Shown here one piece after another: positions 53,442 to 63,518 of a DNA stretch of 64,000 bases (position 1 is the stretch's first letter; each line of letters opens with the position of its first letter). The stretch is from Tropicibacter alexandrii (GTDB lineage Bacteria; Pseudomonadota; Alphaproteobacteria; Rhodobacterales; Rhodobacteraceae), in assembly GCF_003667315.2 (NCBI RefSeq), contig NZ_RCTZ02000018.1, forward strand, positions 1 to 64,000. Reading direction: 5' to 3'. The position numbers were made by a program, and so were the translations under genes. Below the pieces are notes generated by a model that ran no database searches, had not been told where the DNA came from, and saw only the letters and a program-made list of their open reading frames with translations.

Positions 53442-56061
53442 TCAAAAGCGATACCTTTTAGAGGCTTTACACATTTCTTGAAGGTGGGCATCGGCATCGA
53501 TTCCAGCGCCTTGGGCCTGCAGCGCTCGCTTGATATGGGCGTACTCCATACGGAGGCTCGTGGCGAAAATACCTGGGTCATCCGAGCCGACAACAACCGA
53601 AGCCGGGCAGAAGTTACTGCCATATCCCAGCCACCTGGTGACATGGTGATCATCGTAGGTTTCATGTATGCTGATGCGCACGTTGCTGCTGGGCAGGGTT
53701 TCAATGCCGACGTTTTGGCATTGCAGCAGTTCCAGAACCGCAGATTGAACGACCGGAAGCACTTCTGCGGACAAGACGTCTGCAGCCTGCTCGACAAAGA
53801 TTTGGCTGCCTTGCACGAGTCAAAACGTCAGCTTCTACGCCGAAACCATGGCGCCGAAGAAACTGAGAATGTGCGTCCGGATCCTTTGCCGCGCTATTCC
53901 GAAACAACTTGATCTCTTCGTCTCGATCGGGATCTACGTCGTAACGTCCATATGTTCGCACAATCGGATCAAGGTGCCGCAGCTTCCAAGCACGGTGCAA
54001 AACGTCAGGCGTGAGCGCGGGATTTTTCCAAATCCGCATAGCCAATCGACGGATTTCCATATCGAGCATGACAATTTTCTCTGGCAGCAAAGACTTTTGT
54101 CGCAACAGACCCCACACGAAGACGAGATCATCCAAGCGTTCTTCGAGGGTCTGGACTACCGCTCCTCCTTGAGCTTTCCACCATTTGTCATGCGGCAGGC
54201 CTGCCGCAGTTCCATGGCCAATGCGACACCCGGCGGAGAGATCCAGGAAATGTATAGCCTCCGAAATAGCGCGGAGACCTGATGCCAAGTGAACGAAATC
54301 TTCTCCTACGTGATACGTAAAGCGTTTCACGCCTGCCCGCCGCATTCTGCGGAAGACCGGTGCGAAGACCTCTGGGCCAGCGTGCCTCTCGTTGCTTGCG
54401 GCATCTACTCCGCGAATAAGGTCTGACAGACCCGAGGTGCTGTTCATCAAGACGACCAGAGCCCGTGCGGCCTGATCGACTTCACGTCTCACTTTGGCGT
54501 CTCGACAGACTGGCGCAGGCTGCGTCCGTTGATAAAACTTTTCCAGTTCGTCCCCGTCAGTTCGCTTGATAAAATGCGCAACCAAACCAAGCCGCAAGCG
54601 GCGTTCGCTGAGCGGTAAGTTATCCGAACCGTTTTCGAAAACTCGGACCAATCTAATTAGTTCGGTAAGTGAGATCGGGGTCTTTTGGGGATCGGATAGA
54701 TGGCCATGGCGATGCTTCCGCGGCGTTCCGTCTGGTTTCTCGTCCAAGAACTCAAGATAGCCGCGCAGCATTTGCATCAATCGCTTTGCAGTGGCGTCTG
54801 GCGTCATTTTTGGAGCAAAACGCCCCTCCAAGAAATCGACCGGCGACTGCACCCCCCGTTCGATCTGCCGGAACCGATCAGCGAAGTCTTTTTCCGTCGT
54901 TTCCCGCAGTTCGTTCAAGGTAATATGTTGAAACTGGTCAAATCCCTTCTGTGAAACCTGCTGGACCAAGAGGCGGCAAAATTGTGCGCGCAGTAGGGCA
55001 TACCAGTAGAAAGCCAGCCCATACATCTCGCGCGGCTCGGGTTGATCAAGCATTCCGATAATGTCTATCAGATGCAGCGCCTCAGCGGTTGTCCTGGATA
55101 CTTGCGATCCGGCAATACGGTTCTCGGCTGAACGTGTGTAAGAGTGGCCCGCCGCTCGAGCAGCCTTCGGGCGATCTTGGCCCACTTTTTCCTTAAGAAA
55201 GACTTTAAGGGCAATTGCCTGTGCCACCCGAGATCTGAGGCGCCTTGGCGAGAGATTTTGGTCTTCTTGCTGGAGCAGCCGCTCAACGCCGTTCCCGATT
55301 GCAACATGCAAGCCGCTCTCCCGAGATACGACCTTGTGCGACAGCGCTCCGACAACGGCTTCGGGGCGCAGTAGCGCATCGATCCAGACCTTCTCCGCTT
55401 CTGTGGTGCCATTCAGGTGCATGTGCGTCTCGTCAAGCCCTTCCAACCGGCAGAGATGATCCAACAAAGGGTCGTCATCCACTGGAAGAGTGCTGTCGCA
55501 TAGCCATCCCTGTACCTTCTTCTGAAAGCTCTTCACTGCTGAGAGAGATTGGCGGTCTTCACATGATTTTGGACGGCGCGCCGCCATCCAAGCCGCAGTG
55601 ATCAACATTGGAGGAACAACAAGGATCAAGTCCTGCCATTCGGCCAATAGCCGTGTATGCACACGCAAGGACCCGTCGCGTCCTTCGCAAAGGAACGTTT
55701 CTCCCAAACGTGTGAGGACTGGAACCAGGCATTTGGACGGGTCATCAAGAATATTGCGACGGCTTGCATGCGTGTCCTGATCCAATTCCGCCGCGGTCAA
55801 GGCAATGCGGTTCTCGATGGCTTCATCTGTCAGCTTTGGCTTCAGCTTTCGGTAGTGAAGAAAGCGCCCGCTTGCATGAGCAGCCTTCAGCGCATCGCGC
55901 TTGCTGTGCTGTCCCCATACTGATTGAAGCTGACCTTCGGCCTGGCGTCCCGACGCCTCGTGCTCGAGAAATCGGGCAAGATGCACGTTCGAGAGCGTGG
56001 CCTTGGCAACATCAATTAAACCGCGAAGTCGCGCTTTTTGCTCGGGCCCGCCGTCGATCAT
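53442..56061 (-). pseudogene. rdrB: RADAR-type adenosine deaminase (RdrB), frameshifted near its end
   Basis: The main frame (56061 to 53701) has the deaminase motifs ETHMHLNGTTEAEKVW (HxH near residues 213-215), HVGED (about 580) and RIGHGTA (about 612). Near 53815 it enters a basic, non-conserved tail. The +1 frame (53816-53442) continues the protein properly with EQAADVLSAEVLPVVQSAVL, TLPSSNVRIS and VVVGSDDPGIFATSLRMEY. The SDDPG motif supplies a metal-binding Asp, so without a frame change the product lacks its full active site. The ATG at 56061 overlaps the rdrA stop (ATGA). Confidence 0.83.
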
Positions 56062-58892
56062 TTTGAGGTGCCGGATTTCGGTGAATAACAAGGCACCACG
56101 TTTAGAACATCGTAAAAGCCATTCTGTGGTAACGTTCGTTGAGAGTTTCTTTTGATGCTGCGCCCAATTGCAATTTCTATTTCCGGAGCTTTTAGCCACT
56201 CCGGATTGAATGTCGCCTCTTTAGAGCCACGCGCTTCCTGCCAAGTCGTCAGGGCTTTTTCGACCTCATTGCGCAGAAACTGAAGGTTGGTCCCGCTTTG
56301 CTTGTAGGATTCTTCGGGATTGAGAAATACCCAGACAAGTGGGCAGGAAATCACAATTGCGGCCAGCGAATGGAACCTGCGCGCATCATCTGCGGCGGCA
56401 CGTTGTAGGCCCTCAACAAAGGGGCGATCAGAGGTTTTGGGCGAGTCGAGACGCCCGGACCAACCTGACGAGACTACGAGCAAAGCATGCAATATATTTG
56501 TGATCTGGCGATGAAGAATGTGACCCGTCTTCCAGTCTACCTTCACGGCTTCATCCAGAGCGATCAGTTGATCGTGAATGCGTTCAGAAACACGCGCCAG
56601 CATCGCCGGCGACAACGCAGCATGTTCCGAGTTCGCGCTCGCAAATTCATGCCAAGCCTGCAAGTTTTTCAGAAACGCAGTATATTCAGAGTTTTCGTCT
56701 TCAGTCTCGATCTCGTCGTTATTGTCGTCTTCCTCATCTGCTGAAGTGGATGAGACATCGACCGACCCTTCGCGGGCCACTTTCGCGTCTGGCATGAAGG
56801 CAGGCATTATCGAGGTCGGTGCCATTGAGCCGAGATCGCTGACGTCATCTCGCGCCAAAAGCTCACCGATTGCCGCGAATAGTGAGAGCGCAGAAATCGA
56901 GCGGAACTGCTCTCCCCGACTACTGAAACGGTCAAATGTGGCCAAGCCGAGCACGTTCTTGAATTGACCGCTGCGCGCTTCGAGGTCTTCGAGCGGGAAC
57001 CAGAGGATTCCTTTTTCAGCGCTTAACTCGGCTCTTTCTCCTTCACTTGCCAAACTCCGAACCCATTTCGAATTCGAGAAGTTCGAAGTCTGATTTCTTA
57101 CAACCTCATCAACGTCCTTTATCTTTTTGGCCCCTGCTTTGACCTGCTCCTGTGTGAAATCGAACAATCGGGAAAAGCGGTTTCCACGCACATCGCGCAT
57201 CGTACCAACAGACCCAAAGGAACTGGCCCGCAAGTTGCCAATGTTCGCACCCTCTTCATCTTTTCCAGACCGGCTGATGGAGCCGAGGCGTCCAGCCACT
57301 TCCAGAAGATCAGGGCTCGCGTCTTCCCAAATGAAATCAAAGATGGACTTGCGCACATCTGGCATCGCGTAGCGCTCGCGCTGCATCATGGAAATCGGCA
57401 AGTTGAGTGCAAACAGCGCGCGCATGCATCCCGAAGGCGATTTGTGCAGGTTTGGGGCGATGGACAGGGCAAAACAATGCAGGATGATCGCCTTTTCCGT
57501 ATCGCTCGGAACGCCAAATCGAATGAGAGACGTGGGCTTGTCTTGAGCAACCAGCCACCGAAACGCCCGTTGGAGAGAGTCGTCTAAGTTGGCATGAGAA
57601 AACAGTTCGGATTGCAAACCTGCAGCGCGTAGCCGAGTTTCGAAGACCGCAAAGACGCCACGGCGGCTGGCGCCTTGGTCGGGGTCTCCCAACGCGCGGA
57701 GATACCCGATAAGCAGGCGCAAATGCTCCCGCGACACGACGTTGAAGAACGGATGCGGCGGCTGGGCTCGGCCATCGATAGAATCGGCTTCAAGAAGTTG
57801 CTTCCGAATTTTCTTGCTGGCCCAAGTTACGAGTTCTTGCTGGTCTTCGTTTCCAATTGGTTCGACAAGCACTTCCGATGGGTCGACTGTCTGCAGGATC
57901 CCGCTAAGTGGAAGCATCGCGATGCGGTTCTGCGGCGGTACGATCTTTAATAGATATTGCTCTTCCAACTCGCGAACGGCGTCGGAGAGCCCGGTCTTGT
58001 CTTCACCGATCACCTTTGGATCATGCTTCATCACCCCTTCGCCAAAGGTCTCGTAGATGTTGCGTCGAACCAAGCGGCCATAAAGCTCGAGATCACCTGA
58101 AATCATCAGAATGAGCTGCGGAGAGGCGAGATACTTCCGAATTGTTTCCAGAATGGAGTGGCCGTGTTGGAAGTTTGTATCGACATCGTCGAACGCCAGA
58201 ACAAAGGCTTTCTTATTCAAAACTTTCAGTGCTTCGCCGATATATTTTCGCAACTTGATCTCGAATGTTCGCCCCTTCGCCGCCTTGCGCAACCCACGGC
58301 TCATGATCCATGCAGGGTCTTCCCATTCATCGCCATAGAGGGAAGATTTTCCGATACCATCAAGCAGTCCCAGTCCCTCTGCCATTTCTGACCGTGCTTG
58401 GTCGACACTCTGCTGATCCGCATCCAAGGTCAACTTGTCCAACGCTGCGTCAATAAGCGAAATGATGACGATAATGATGTGTTCCTTAGTTTCGATCAGA
58501 GTTGGATCGATCACCGGCAACACATGGAGCCGTCTGTACATGCCCGCGGCCCACCCATCATTGGCACTACTGAGGTCATGCAAAGCGTTCAATAGAAAAG
58601 TCGTTTTCCCGCTTCCACGCCCACCTTCGATCAATATCCCTTCGTGGGGACGAGGGTAACTCAGCTCGGTTGCCGACTGTGTTGTGAAGCCGCTGTCCTC
58701 CAGACGATCGAGCTGCGCGGAAATTATTTTACTTAACTGGTCAAAGGCTTCGTTCTGCAGCACCTTGTTTGCATCGTCGAAACGCTGCGCCCCACTGCGA
58801 TTAAGATCAATAATACGCACATCATCCCCTTCAGCCATCCAGACCTTGATTTGGTCAAGAACTTTTGCAATCTTTGAGATACCAATGGTCAA
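56058..58892 (-). CDS. rdrA: RADAR-type ATPase (RdrA)
   Basis: A 944-aa P-loop ATPase. Walker A IEGGRGSGKTTFLLN (about residues 88-102), Walker B KAFVLAFDDVDTN (about 228-240), then long helical regions with an acidic stretch (DVSSTSADEEDDNNDEIETE). Next to an RdrB-type deaminase it matches the two-component RADAR system, in which RdrA gathers ATP/RNA for RdrB. The start used is TTG 58892 (MTIGISKIAK); an ATG at 58838 has a better ribosome-binding site (AAGG) and cannot be excluded. Confidence 0.83.
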   Translation of the reverse strand: MTIGISKIAKVLDQIKVWMAEGDDVRIIDLNRSGAQRFDDANKVLQNEAFDQLSKIISAQLDRLEDSGFTTQSATELSYPRPHEGILIEGGRGSGKTTFLLNALHDLSSANDGWAAGMYRRLHVLPVIDPTLIETKEHIIIVIISLIDAALDKLTLDADQQSVDQARSEMAEGLGLLDGIGKSSLYGDEWEDPAWIMSRGLRKAAKGRTFEIKLRKYIGEALKVLNKKAFVLAFDDVDTNFQHGHSILETIRKYLASPQLILMISGDLELYGRLVRRNIYETFGEGVMKHDPKVIGEDKTGLSDAVRELEEQYLLKIVPPQNRIAMLPLSGILQTVDPSEVLVEPIGNEDQQELVTWASKKIRKQLLEADSIDGRAQPPHPFFNVVSREHLRLLIGYLRALGDPDQGASRRGVFAVFETRLRAAGLQSELFSHANLDDSLQRAFRWLVAQDKPTSLIRFGVPSDTEKAIILHCFALSIAPNLHKSPSGCMRALFALNLPISMMQRERYAMPDVRKSIFDFIWEDASPDLLEVAGRLGSISRSGKDEEGANIGNLRASSFGSVGTMRDVRGNRFSRLFDFTQEQVKAGAKKIKDVDEVVRNQTSNFSNSKWVRSLASEGERAELSAEKGILWFPLEDLEARSGQFKNVLGLATFDRFSSRGEQFRSISALSLFAAIGELLARDDVSDLGSMAPTSIMPAFMPDAKVAREGSVDVSSTSADEEDDNNDEIETEDENSEYTAFLKNLQAWHEFASANSEHAALSPAMLARVSERIHDQLIALDEAVKVDWKTGHILHRQITNILHALLVVSSGWSGRLDSPKTSDRPFVEGLQRAAADDARRFHSLAAIVISCPLVWVFLNPEESYKQSGTNLQFLRNEVEKALTTWQEARGSKEATFNPEWLKAPEIEIAIGRSIKRNSQRTLPQNGFYDVLNVVPCYSPKSGTSK

Positions 58893-59666
58893 GGAAAATC
58901 AAGAGGCTACTGCGCAGCCAAGTCTCACTTCATCTGGTCTGCTTCTCCGCTCCTGGTCTTTTCCTGGCCTCTGCGGCGCAATCCACGAGCGGCGACTTGG
59001 AACCGTTTGTGTAGAGATGGATGAAACATCGATGCGGCAGCTCATCCATCTCGATATTTCTGAAAAAACGGGCCCGAGTTCTGCTGCGGCGCAGAATACC
59101 ATAGCAAACTGGACAACCGAACCATCTTAATCGGTAGCGAGCTGACCAGTATTTTCCGCTTAGAGAATTAACTCCTTTGGCTCCCGCCGTCCGCCGACGC
59201 CAAAACCAAACTGACGATGGTTCCTATATGATCTTCGAGCGGCGCAAGTGCGTGTTGCCAATCCGCAAGTGCGGCCCTCAAAGAGTTCGATGTTTCTACA
59301 TTTAGGGGCACCACTTTCCAATATTTGGCTCTGGTTTCGCTTTGGCATTTGTAGATGCCACCCGCTGTGAACCATTTTGCCCGCGTTCACCTCTATCAAA
59401 GACGGGGGGCTCCTTCAGCCGCCGCCCGCCGCAGATCGCCTATCCTCTGATGACCAATCCACCTCGAATTGCCGAAACACGCGTCCAAAGGGCTGCCGAC
59501 CAGATGGACGAACAATGACACCAACTGCGGTCGAAAATCGCGGCGCCGTCGGAAAATAGACCCTTCGACAGGAGCACGGACACGACCACGATTAGGCCGC
59601 GCCCTGAGAACGTCCCGGTATGATGACAGAGGGTCGTTCAGGAAAGGCGCGGCGCGACGACGGTAT
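58893..59666. other. 774-bp region between rdrA and the arsenic operon
   Basis: No open frame on either strand has a ribosome-binding site and protein-like composition. The GGGGCACCA at 59305-59313 matches the tRNA-Thr 3' end. The part to the right (59400-59640) may be an old remnant, but I cannot assign it. Confidence 0.5.
59305..59313. repeat. candidate right attachment site of the second island
   Basis: GGGGCACCA here repeats the last nine bases of tRNA-Thr (38328-38336) in the same orientation. It sits in a gene-free gap exactly where defence cargo gives way to arsenic genes. The match is short enough to be chance. Confidence 0.35.
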
Positions 59667-60719
59667 TCAGGCCAGCTGTGTCCAGAGTTGGAACAGCAAG
59701 CCCGAGGCGAAAGCGCCGGTCAGCGACAAACCGATGTAGACTGCAAAGACCTGTGGCCGCGCCAAGGCCCAGACCGCCATGGCCGCGGGGATCGAGGTGA
59801 CGCCACCGGCGACGAGAAACGCCATCCCGGCCCCCGGCGCCATGCCCTGTTCGATCAGCCCCCCCACGAGCGGCAGCGCCGCATAACCGTTGAGATAGGC
59901 CGGAACTCCGACAAGCGTTGCCGTCACGATGGGCAGCAGCCCCTCCCCACCCAGAGCGGCGGTGACCGTCTCCGCCGGGACCCATGCCAGCATCAGGCTC
60001 TCGAGGATGAAGGCGAGCGTCAGCCACTTGGCGAGGAACACCGTGGTGCTCAGCGCGGTCTTGGCGAACTTGGCGCGGCGATCGGGGTCGGCCCAGAAGC
60101 GCCAGATGACGGGTTTCGGCGCCCGGATCTTTGCCCCGCCGCAGCCTCCGTTGCCGATGCCCGCGCGCAGCGGATCGGCAAAGGCTCCCGCCTTTATCAT
60201 CAGGTGCACCACCGTACCGCCGAACAGGCCCAGACCGATGGCGGCGAGGGTCTTGGCCACCGCGAACTCAAGGTCCAAGACGCCCGCCGTCAGCACGAAC
60301 ATCGACGGGTCCATGATCGGCGAGGCCAGCCAGAAGGCCATGACCGCCGACAGGGGCACGCCCATCGCCAGCAATGCCGCGATCAGCGGGATCACCCCGC
60401 AGGAGCAGAACGGCGAAATGCCCCCGGCCAGCGCGGCCAGTCCGATCATCAGGAGGGGCGCGCCGGTGAAGGCCTTGGCGATCAGGTTGTCGGCGCCGGT
60501 GGCATTGGCCCAAGCCGCGATGGCGATGGACAGGATCAGGAAGGGCGCGGTGCTCAGAAGCGCGCGCCCCGCGAAAAGCGCGCTCTCTGCGGCCTGCGGC
60601 GCGTCGAAGACCACCAGCACCGCAAGGATCAGCGCCGAAGCAAGCCAGACCCGCTGGTCCTGCCACAGATGGCGCAGCATGGACCGGAGGCCGGGCACCG
60701 CTAGGGTCGTGTCAGTCAT
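59667..60719 (-). CDS. ArsP/DUF318-type permease
   Basis: A 350-aa membrane protein with about eight helices. SPFCSCGVIPLIAALL holds the CxC motif typical of this permease family, and GVPAYLNGYAALPLVGGLIE is the second conserved loop. GGAGA precedes the ATG. Placed after arsR in an arsenic operon, it may export organic or trivalent arsenic; substrate is inferred from context. Confidence 0.8.
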   Translation of the reverse strand: MTDTTLAVPGLRSMLRHLWQDQRVWLASALILAVLVVFDAPQAAESALFAGRALLSTAPFLILSIAIAAWANATGADNLIAKAFTGAPLLMIGLAALAGGISPFCSCGVIPLIAALLAMGVPLSAVMAFWLASPIMDPSMFVLTAGVLDLEFAVAKTLAAIGLGLFGGTVVHLMIKAGAFADPLRAGIGNGGCGGAKIRAPKPVIWRFWADPDRRAKFAKTALSTTVFLAKWLTLAFILESLMLAWVPAETVTAALGGEGLLPIVTATLVGVPAYLNGYAALPLVGGLIEQGMAPGAGMAFLVAGGVTSIPAAMAVWALARPQVFAVYIGLSLTGAFASGLLFQLWTQLA

Positions 60720-60773
60720 CACCAAATCTCCGGATTTGCAGTTGTTTCGAGACAAGAAAAAAGCGCATGGGTC

Positions 60774-61091
60774 TCACGCCGCGTCCTCCGATGCGCGGAT
60801 CGCGACACCGACACAGCATTCCGAGGTCAGGAAGCCGACAAGCGCGTGCATCGCGGGGAAATCGACGCGGTTGAACACTTCGCGGCCCTGCTTGTCCTGC
60901 AGCACCAGACCCGCATCGACCAGCGTCGACAGGTGATGCGCCAAGGTCGAGGGGGCGAGCCCCAGATGGTCACCGATATCGCTGACCCGCAGGCCGTCAG
61001 ACCCGGCCTTCACCAACAGGCGAAAGATCGAGAGGCGGGCATCATGGCCCAAGGCGGCAAGGGCGCGGGCGTTCGGGCTGGTCGTGGTCAT
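60774..61091 (-). CDS. arsR: ArsR-family metalloregulator
   Basis: A 105-aa winged-HTH repressor: ARLSIFRLLVKAGSDGLRVS, then the recognition helix LAPSTLAHHLSTLVDAGLV. A C-terminal CC pair in LTSECCVGVAIR could bind arsenite, a site found in one type of ArsR. It would repress the operon until arsenite binds. It lies between the acr3 and permease genes. Confidence 0.87.
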   Translation of the reverse strand: MTTTSPNARALAALGHDARLSIFRLLVKAGSDGLRVSDIGDHLGLAPSTLAHHLSTLVDAGLVLQDKQGREVFNRVDFPAMHALVGFLTSECCVGVAIRASEDAA

Positions 61092-61098
61092 GGCACCA

Positions 61099-61123
61099 AA
61101 ATAACCACAATTCTAGTTTTGTA
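61099..61123. promoter_or_regulatory. candidate ArsR operator/promoter
   Basis: An AT-rich stretch with an imperfect dyad, ACAATTCTAGTTTTGT (ACAA/TTGT ends), lies just upstream of arsR, in the 154-bp gap after acr3. It is the only AT-rich site in this GC-rich operon, so it is a likely promoter bound by ArsR. Confidence 0.4.
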
Positions 61124-61245
61124 AAGGAGTCATTGTCGGAACGGCGCCTGCCTCATCCGCAGTGATGTCTGGTCGCCGAGGACCCGCGCAACACCCCGCC
61201 CGGACCAATCCGGGCAGGATTAGGCGCCACCGTAGATCGCCACGA

Positions 61246-62253
61246 TCAGGCGAATCCGGCGCGCGTGCGGTTGGCGAAGGCGACGAGGGACAGCATCACC
61301 GGCACTTCGACAAGGACGCCCACCACCGTGGCCAGCGCCGCGCCGGAGTTCAGGCCAAACAGGCTGATCGCGACCGCGACGGCCAGCTCGAAGAAGTTCG
61401 ACGTGCCGATCAGCGCGCAGGGCGCTGCGATCCGGTGCGGCACGCGCAGGGCGTAAGCGGCGGCATAGGCCAGCGCGAAGATGCCGTAGGATTGGATCAG
61501 GATCGGCACCGCGATCAGGGCGATGACCTGCGGCCTGTCGAGGATCACCTGCCCCTGAAGCCCGAAGAGGATCACCACCGTTGCGATCAGACCCACGACG
61601 CCCCAAGGCTTTACCCGGTCGCGGAAGGCGGCGATGCGCTCGGGCGTGCCCAAGCGTGCCCGTGTCAAGAGGCCCGCCAGCAGCGGCAGGGCGACAAACA
61701 GCACGACCGAAAGGATCAGCGTCCCCCACGGCACGACGATGTCGGTGACCCCCAGCAGGAACGCCACGATGGGCGCGAAGGCGAAGACCATGACGACATC
61801 GTTCACCGAGACCTGCAACAGCGTGTAGCTCTCGTCTCCGCGGGTCAGTTGCGACCAGACGAAGACCATCGCGGTGCAGGGCGCGGCCCCCAGCAGGATC
61901 AGCCCCGCTATGTATTGCTGCGCGTCCGCCGGGGCGATGAGGTCGGCAAACACCACTTCGAAGAACAGCACGCCGAGCGCGGCCATGGTGAAAGGCTTGA
62001 TGAGCCAGTTCACGGCCAGCGTGATGGCAAGGCCCTTCGGCTGCTTGATGACGTCCCGCAGGCTGCGCGGGTCGACGCCCACCATCATCGGGTAGACCAT
62101 CGCCCAGATCAGGACGGCGACGACGAGATTGACGCTTGCCACCTCTGCCGCCGCGATGGCCTCGACCAGCGCGGGCGCCATCGCGCCGATGGCGATGCCG
62201 GCCAGCATGGCCAGCGCAACCCAGATTGTCAGATACCGCTCGAAGACATTCAT
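61246..62253 (-). CDS. acr3: arsenite efflux transporter, ACR3 family
   Basis: A 335-aa membrane protein with ten predicted helices: [20 protein letters not shown] at the start, [20 protein letters not shown] (conserved Cys of ACR3) and [20 protein letters not shown]. It exports arsenite. Its ATG overlaps the arsJ stop (ATGA); the longer open frame is a shadow of arsJ. Confidence 0.92.
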   Translation of the reverse strand: MNVFERYLTIWVALAMLAGIAIGAMAPALVEAIAAAEVASVNLVVAVLIWAMVYPMMVGVDPRSLRDVIKQPKGLAITLAVNWLIKPFTMAALGVLFFEVVFADLIAPADAQQYIAGLILLGAAPCTAMVFVWSQLTRGDESYTLLQVSVNDVVMVFAFAPIVAFLLGVTDIVVPWGTLILSVVLFVALPLLAGLLTRARLGTPERIAAFRDRVKPWGVVGLIATVVILFGLQGQVILDRPQVIALIAVPILIQSYGIFALAYAAAYALRVPHRIAAPCALIGTSNFFELAVAVAISLFGLNSGAALATVVGVLVEVPVMLSLVAFANRTRAGFA

Positions 62254-63518
62254 GCCGGCGTGACCTCTGGTTCTGTTGCAGTCAGGCGCCCAGCCGCAAG
62301 CGCAGAGAGCGCCACCATCAGCGTGGCGGTGCCGAGCATCAGGGGCAGACCGCCGATCTGGTATGTGAGCCCCGACAGCACTGTCCCGGCGAGCCGACCG
62401 CCCGCGTTTGCCATGTAGTAGAAGCCCACATCCATCGTGACCCGCTCGGCCTTCGTGAAGGCGAGGATCAGGTAGGAATGGAGCGCCGAATTCACCGCGA
62501 ACACCGCCCCGAAGACGAGCAGCCCCGCCACGAGCGTCACGGTCAGCCAAGGCTGCGGCTCGCCCGAGACCAGCGCCGATGCGGTCAGCGCGGCCAATAT
62601 CGCGGCAAGTGTCCACGCCCATGTGCGGGCGCGGGCCACCAGCGCGCCTTCAGAGGTGGTGGCCGCGCGCAGCAGCCTTGGCGCAGAAGCCTGCACCGCG
62701 CCATAGAGGATGATCCAGAGCGCCATGAAGGTGCCGATCATGAAGAAGGCGGCGCGATTTCCCTCGGTCGTGCCGTCCGACAGCACGGCGTAGAAGTAGA
62801 TCGGAATGCCGACGACGAACCAGACGTCCCGCGCGCCGAATAGGAACACCCTTGCAGCCGACAGCCAGTTGACGTTTGCCGACTTGGAAAACACCTCCGA
62901 GAACTTCGCGGCCTTGCGTCCCTTCGGCAGGCCCGGTGGCATCGCGATCAGCACCGCCACGAGGATCGCCGCCAGCACCGCCGCCATGGCGAGAACGGCC
63001 CAGACGAAGCCAACCGTGGCAAGCAGCGCCGCGCCCAGCAGGAAACCGAAGCCCTTCACGGCATTCTTGGACCCCGTCAGGATCGCGACCCAGCGGAAGA
63101 GGCCGCCATTCTCGGTGGGGGCGAGGATCTTCACCGCGGATTTCGACGACATCTTGGCAAGGTCTTTGGCCACGCCGCTCGCGCCCTGCACCACCATGAC
63201 GAAGATGGCCGAGACACCGATGGCCCAGCCCGGATCGAGTTGCGCCAACGCGACCAGCGCCGCGACCTGAAGCCCAAGACCCGCATAAAGCGTCGAGGTC
63301 AGCCCGAAGCGCGCCGCGATCCACCCCGCCGAAAGGTTGGTCGCCATTCCCGCGATCTCGTAGAGTACGAACAGATAGGCAAGCTGCACGGGCGTGAAGC
63401 CGAGCGTGTGGAAGTGCAGCAGCACGAGCATCCGCAGCGCGCCGTCCGTCAGCATGAATGCCCAATAGGATGCCGTGACCGCGATATAGGCCGAAAGGCC
63501 TTCGGGACGCTGGCTCAT
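62250..63518 (-). CDS. arsJ: organoarsenical efflux MFS transporter ArsJ
   Basis: A 422-aa major-facilitator protein with about twelve helices. [20 protein letters not shown] and [20 protein letters not shown] near the start are typical of ArsJ. It is co-translated with the neighbouring GAPDH gene (ATGA overlap); ArsJ exports 1-arseno-3-phosphoglycerate, made by that GAPDH from arsenate, which then breaks down outside to release arsenate. Together they give resistance to arsenate. Confidence 0.9.
   Translation of the reverse strand: MSQRPEGLSAYIAVTASYWAFMLTDGALRMLVLLHFHTLGFTPVQLAYLFVLYEIAGMATNLSAGWIAARFGLTSTLYAGLGLQVAALVALAQLDPGWAIGVSAIFVMVVQGASGVAKDLAKMSSKSAVKILAPTENGGLFRWVAILTGSKNAVKGFGFLLGAALLATVGFVWAVLAMAAVLAAILVAVLIAMPPGLPKGRKAAKFSEVFSKSANVNWLSAARVFLFGARDVWFVVGIPIYFYAVLSDGTTEGNRAAFFMIGTFMALWIILYGAVQASAPRLLRAATTSEGALVARARTWAWTLAAILAALTASALVSGEPQPWLTVTLVAGLLVFGAVFAVNSALHSYLILAFTKAERVTMDVGFYYMANAGGRLAGTVLSGLTYQIGGLPLMLGTATLMVALSALAAGRLTATEPEVTPA

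Larger units (their letters stand above)
38337..59313. mobile_element. probable tRNA-Thr-anchored defence island
   Basis: The serine recombinase adjoins the 3' end of tRNA-Thr, and about 21 kb of unknown and defence genes follow before arsenic genes. The only match to the tRNA end found further right is GGGGCACCA (59305-59313, as at 38328-38336), in direct orientation and in the gap between rdrA and the arsenic genes. Nine bases is weak evidence, so the right limit is tentative. Confidence 0.45.

Noticed and set aside
53800-53830. Programmed +1 frameshift in rdrB
   Set aside because: No RF2-like CTTTGA site or other known slippery sequence is present at the switch point, so mutation or sequencing error is simpler.
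59160-59399. 79-codon minus-strand frame
   Set aside because: No ribosome-binding site or conserved-looking sequence; it also spans the candidate attachment site.
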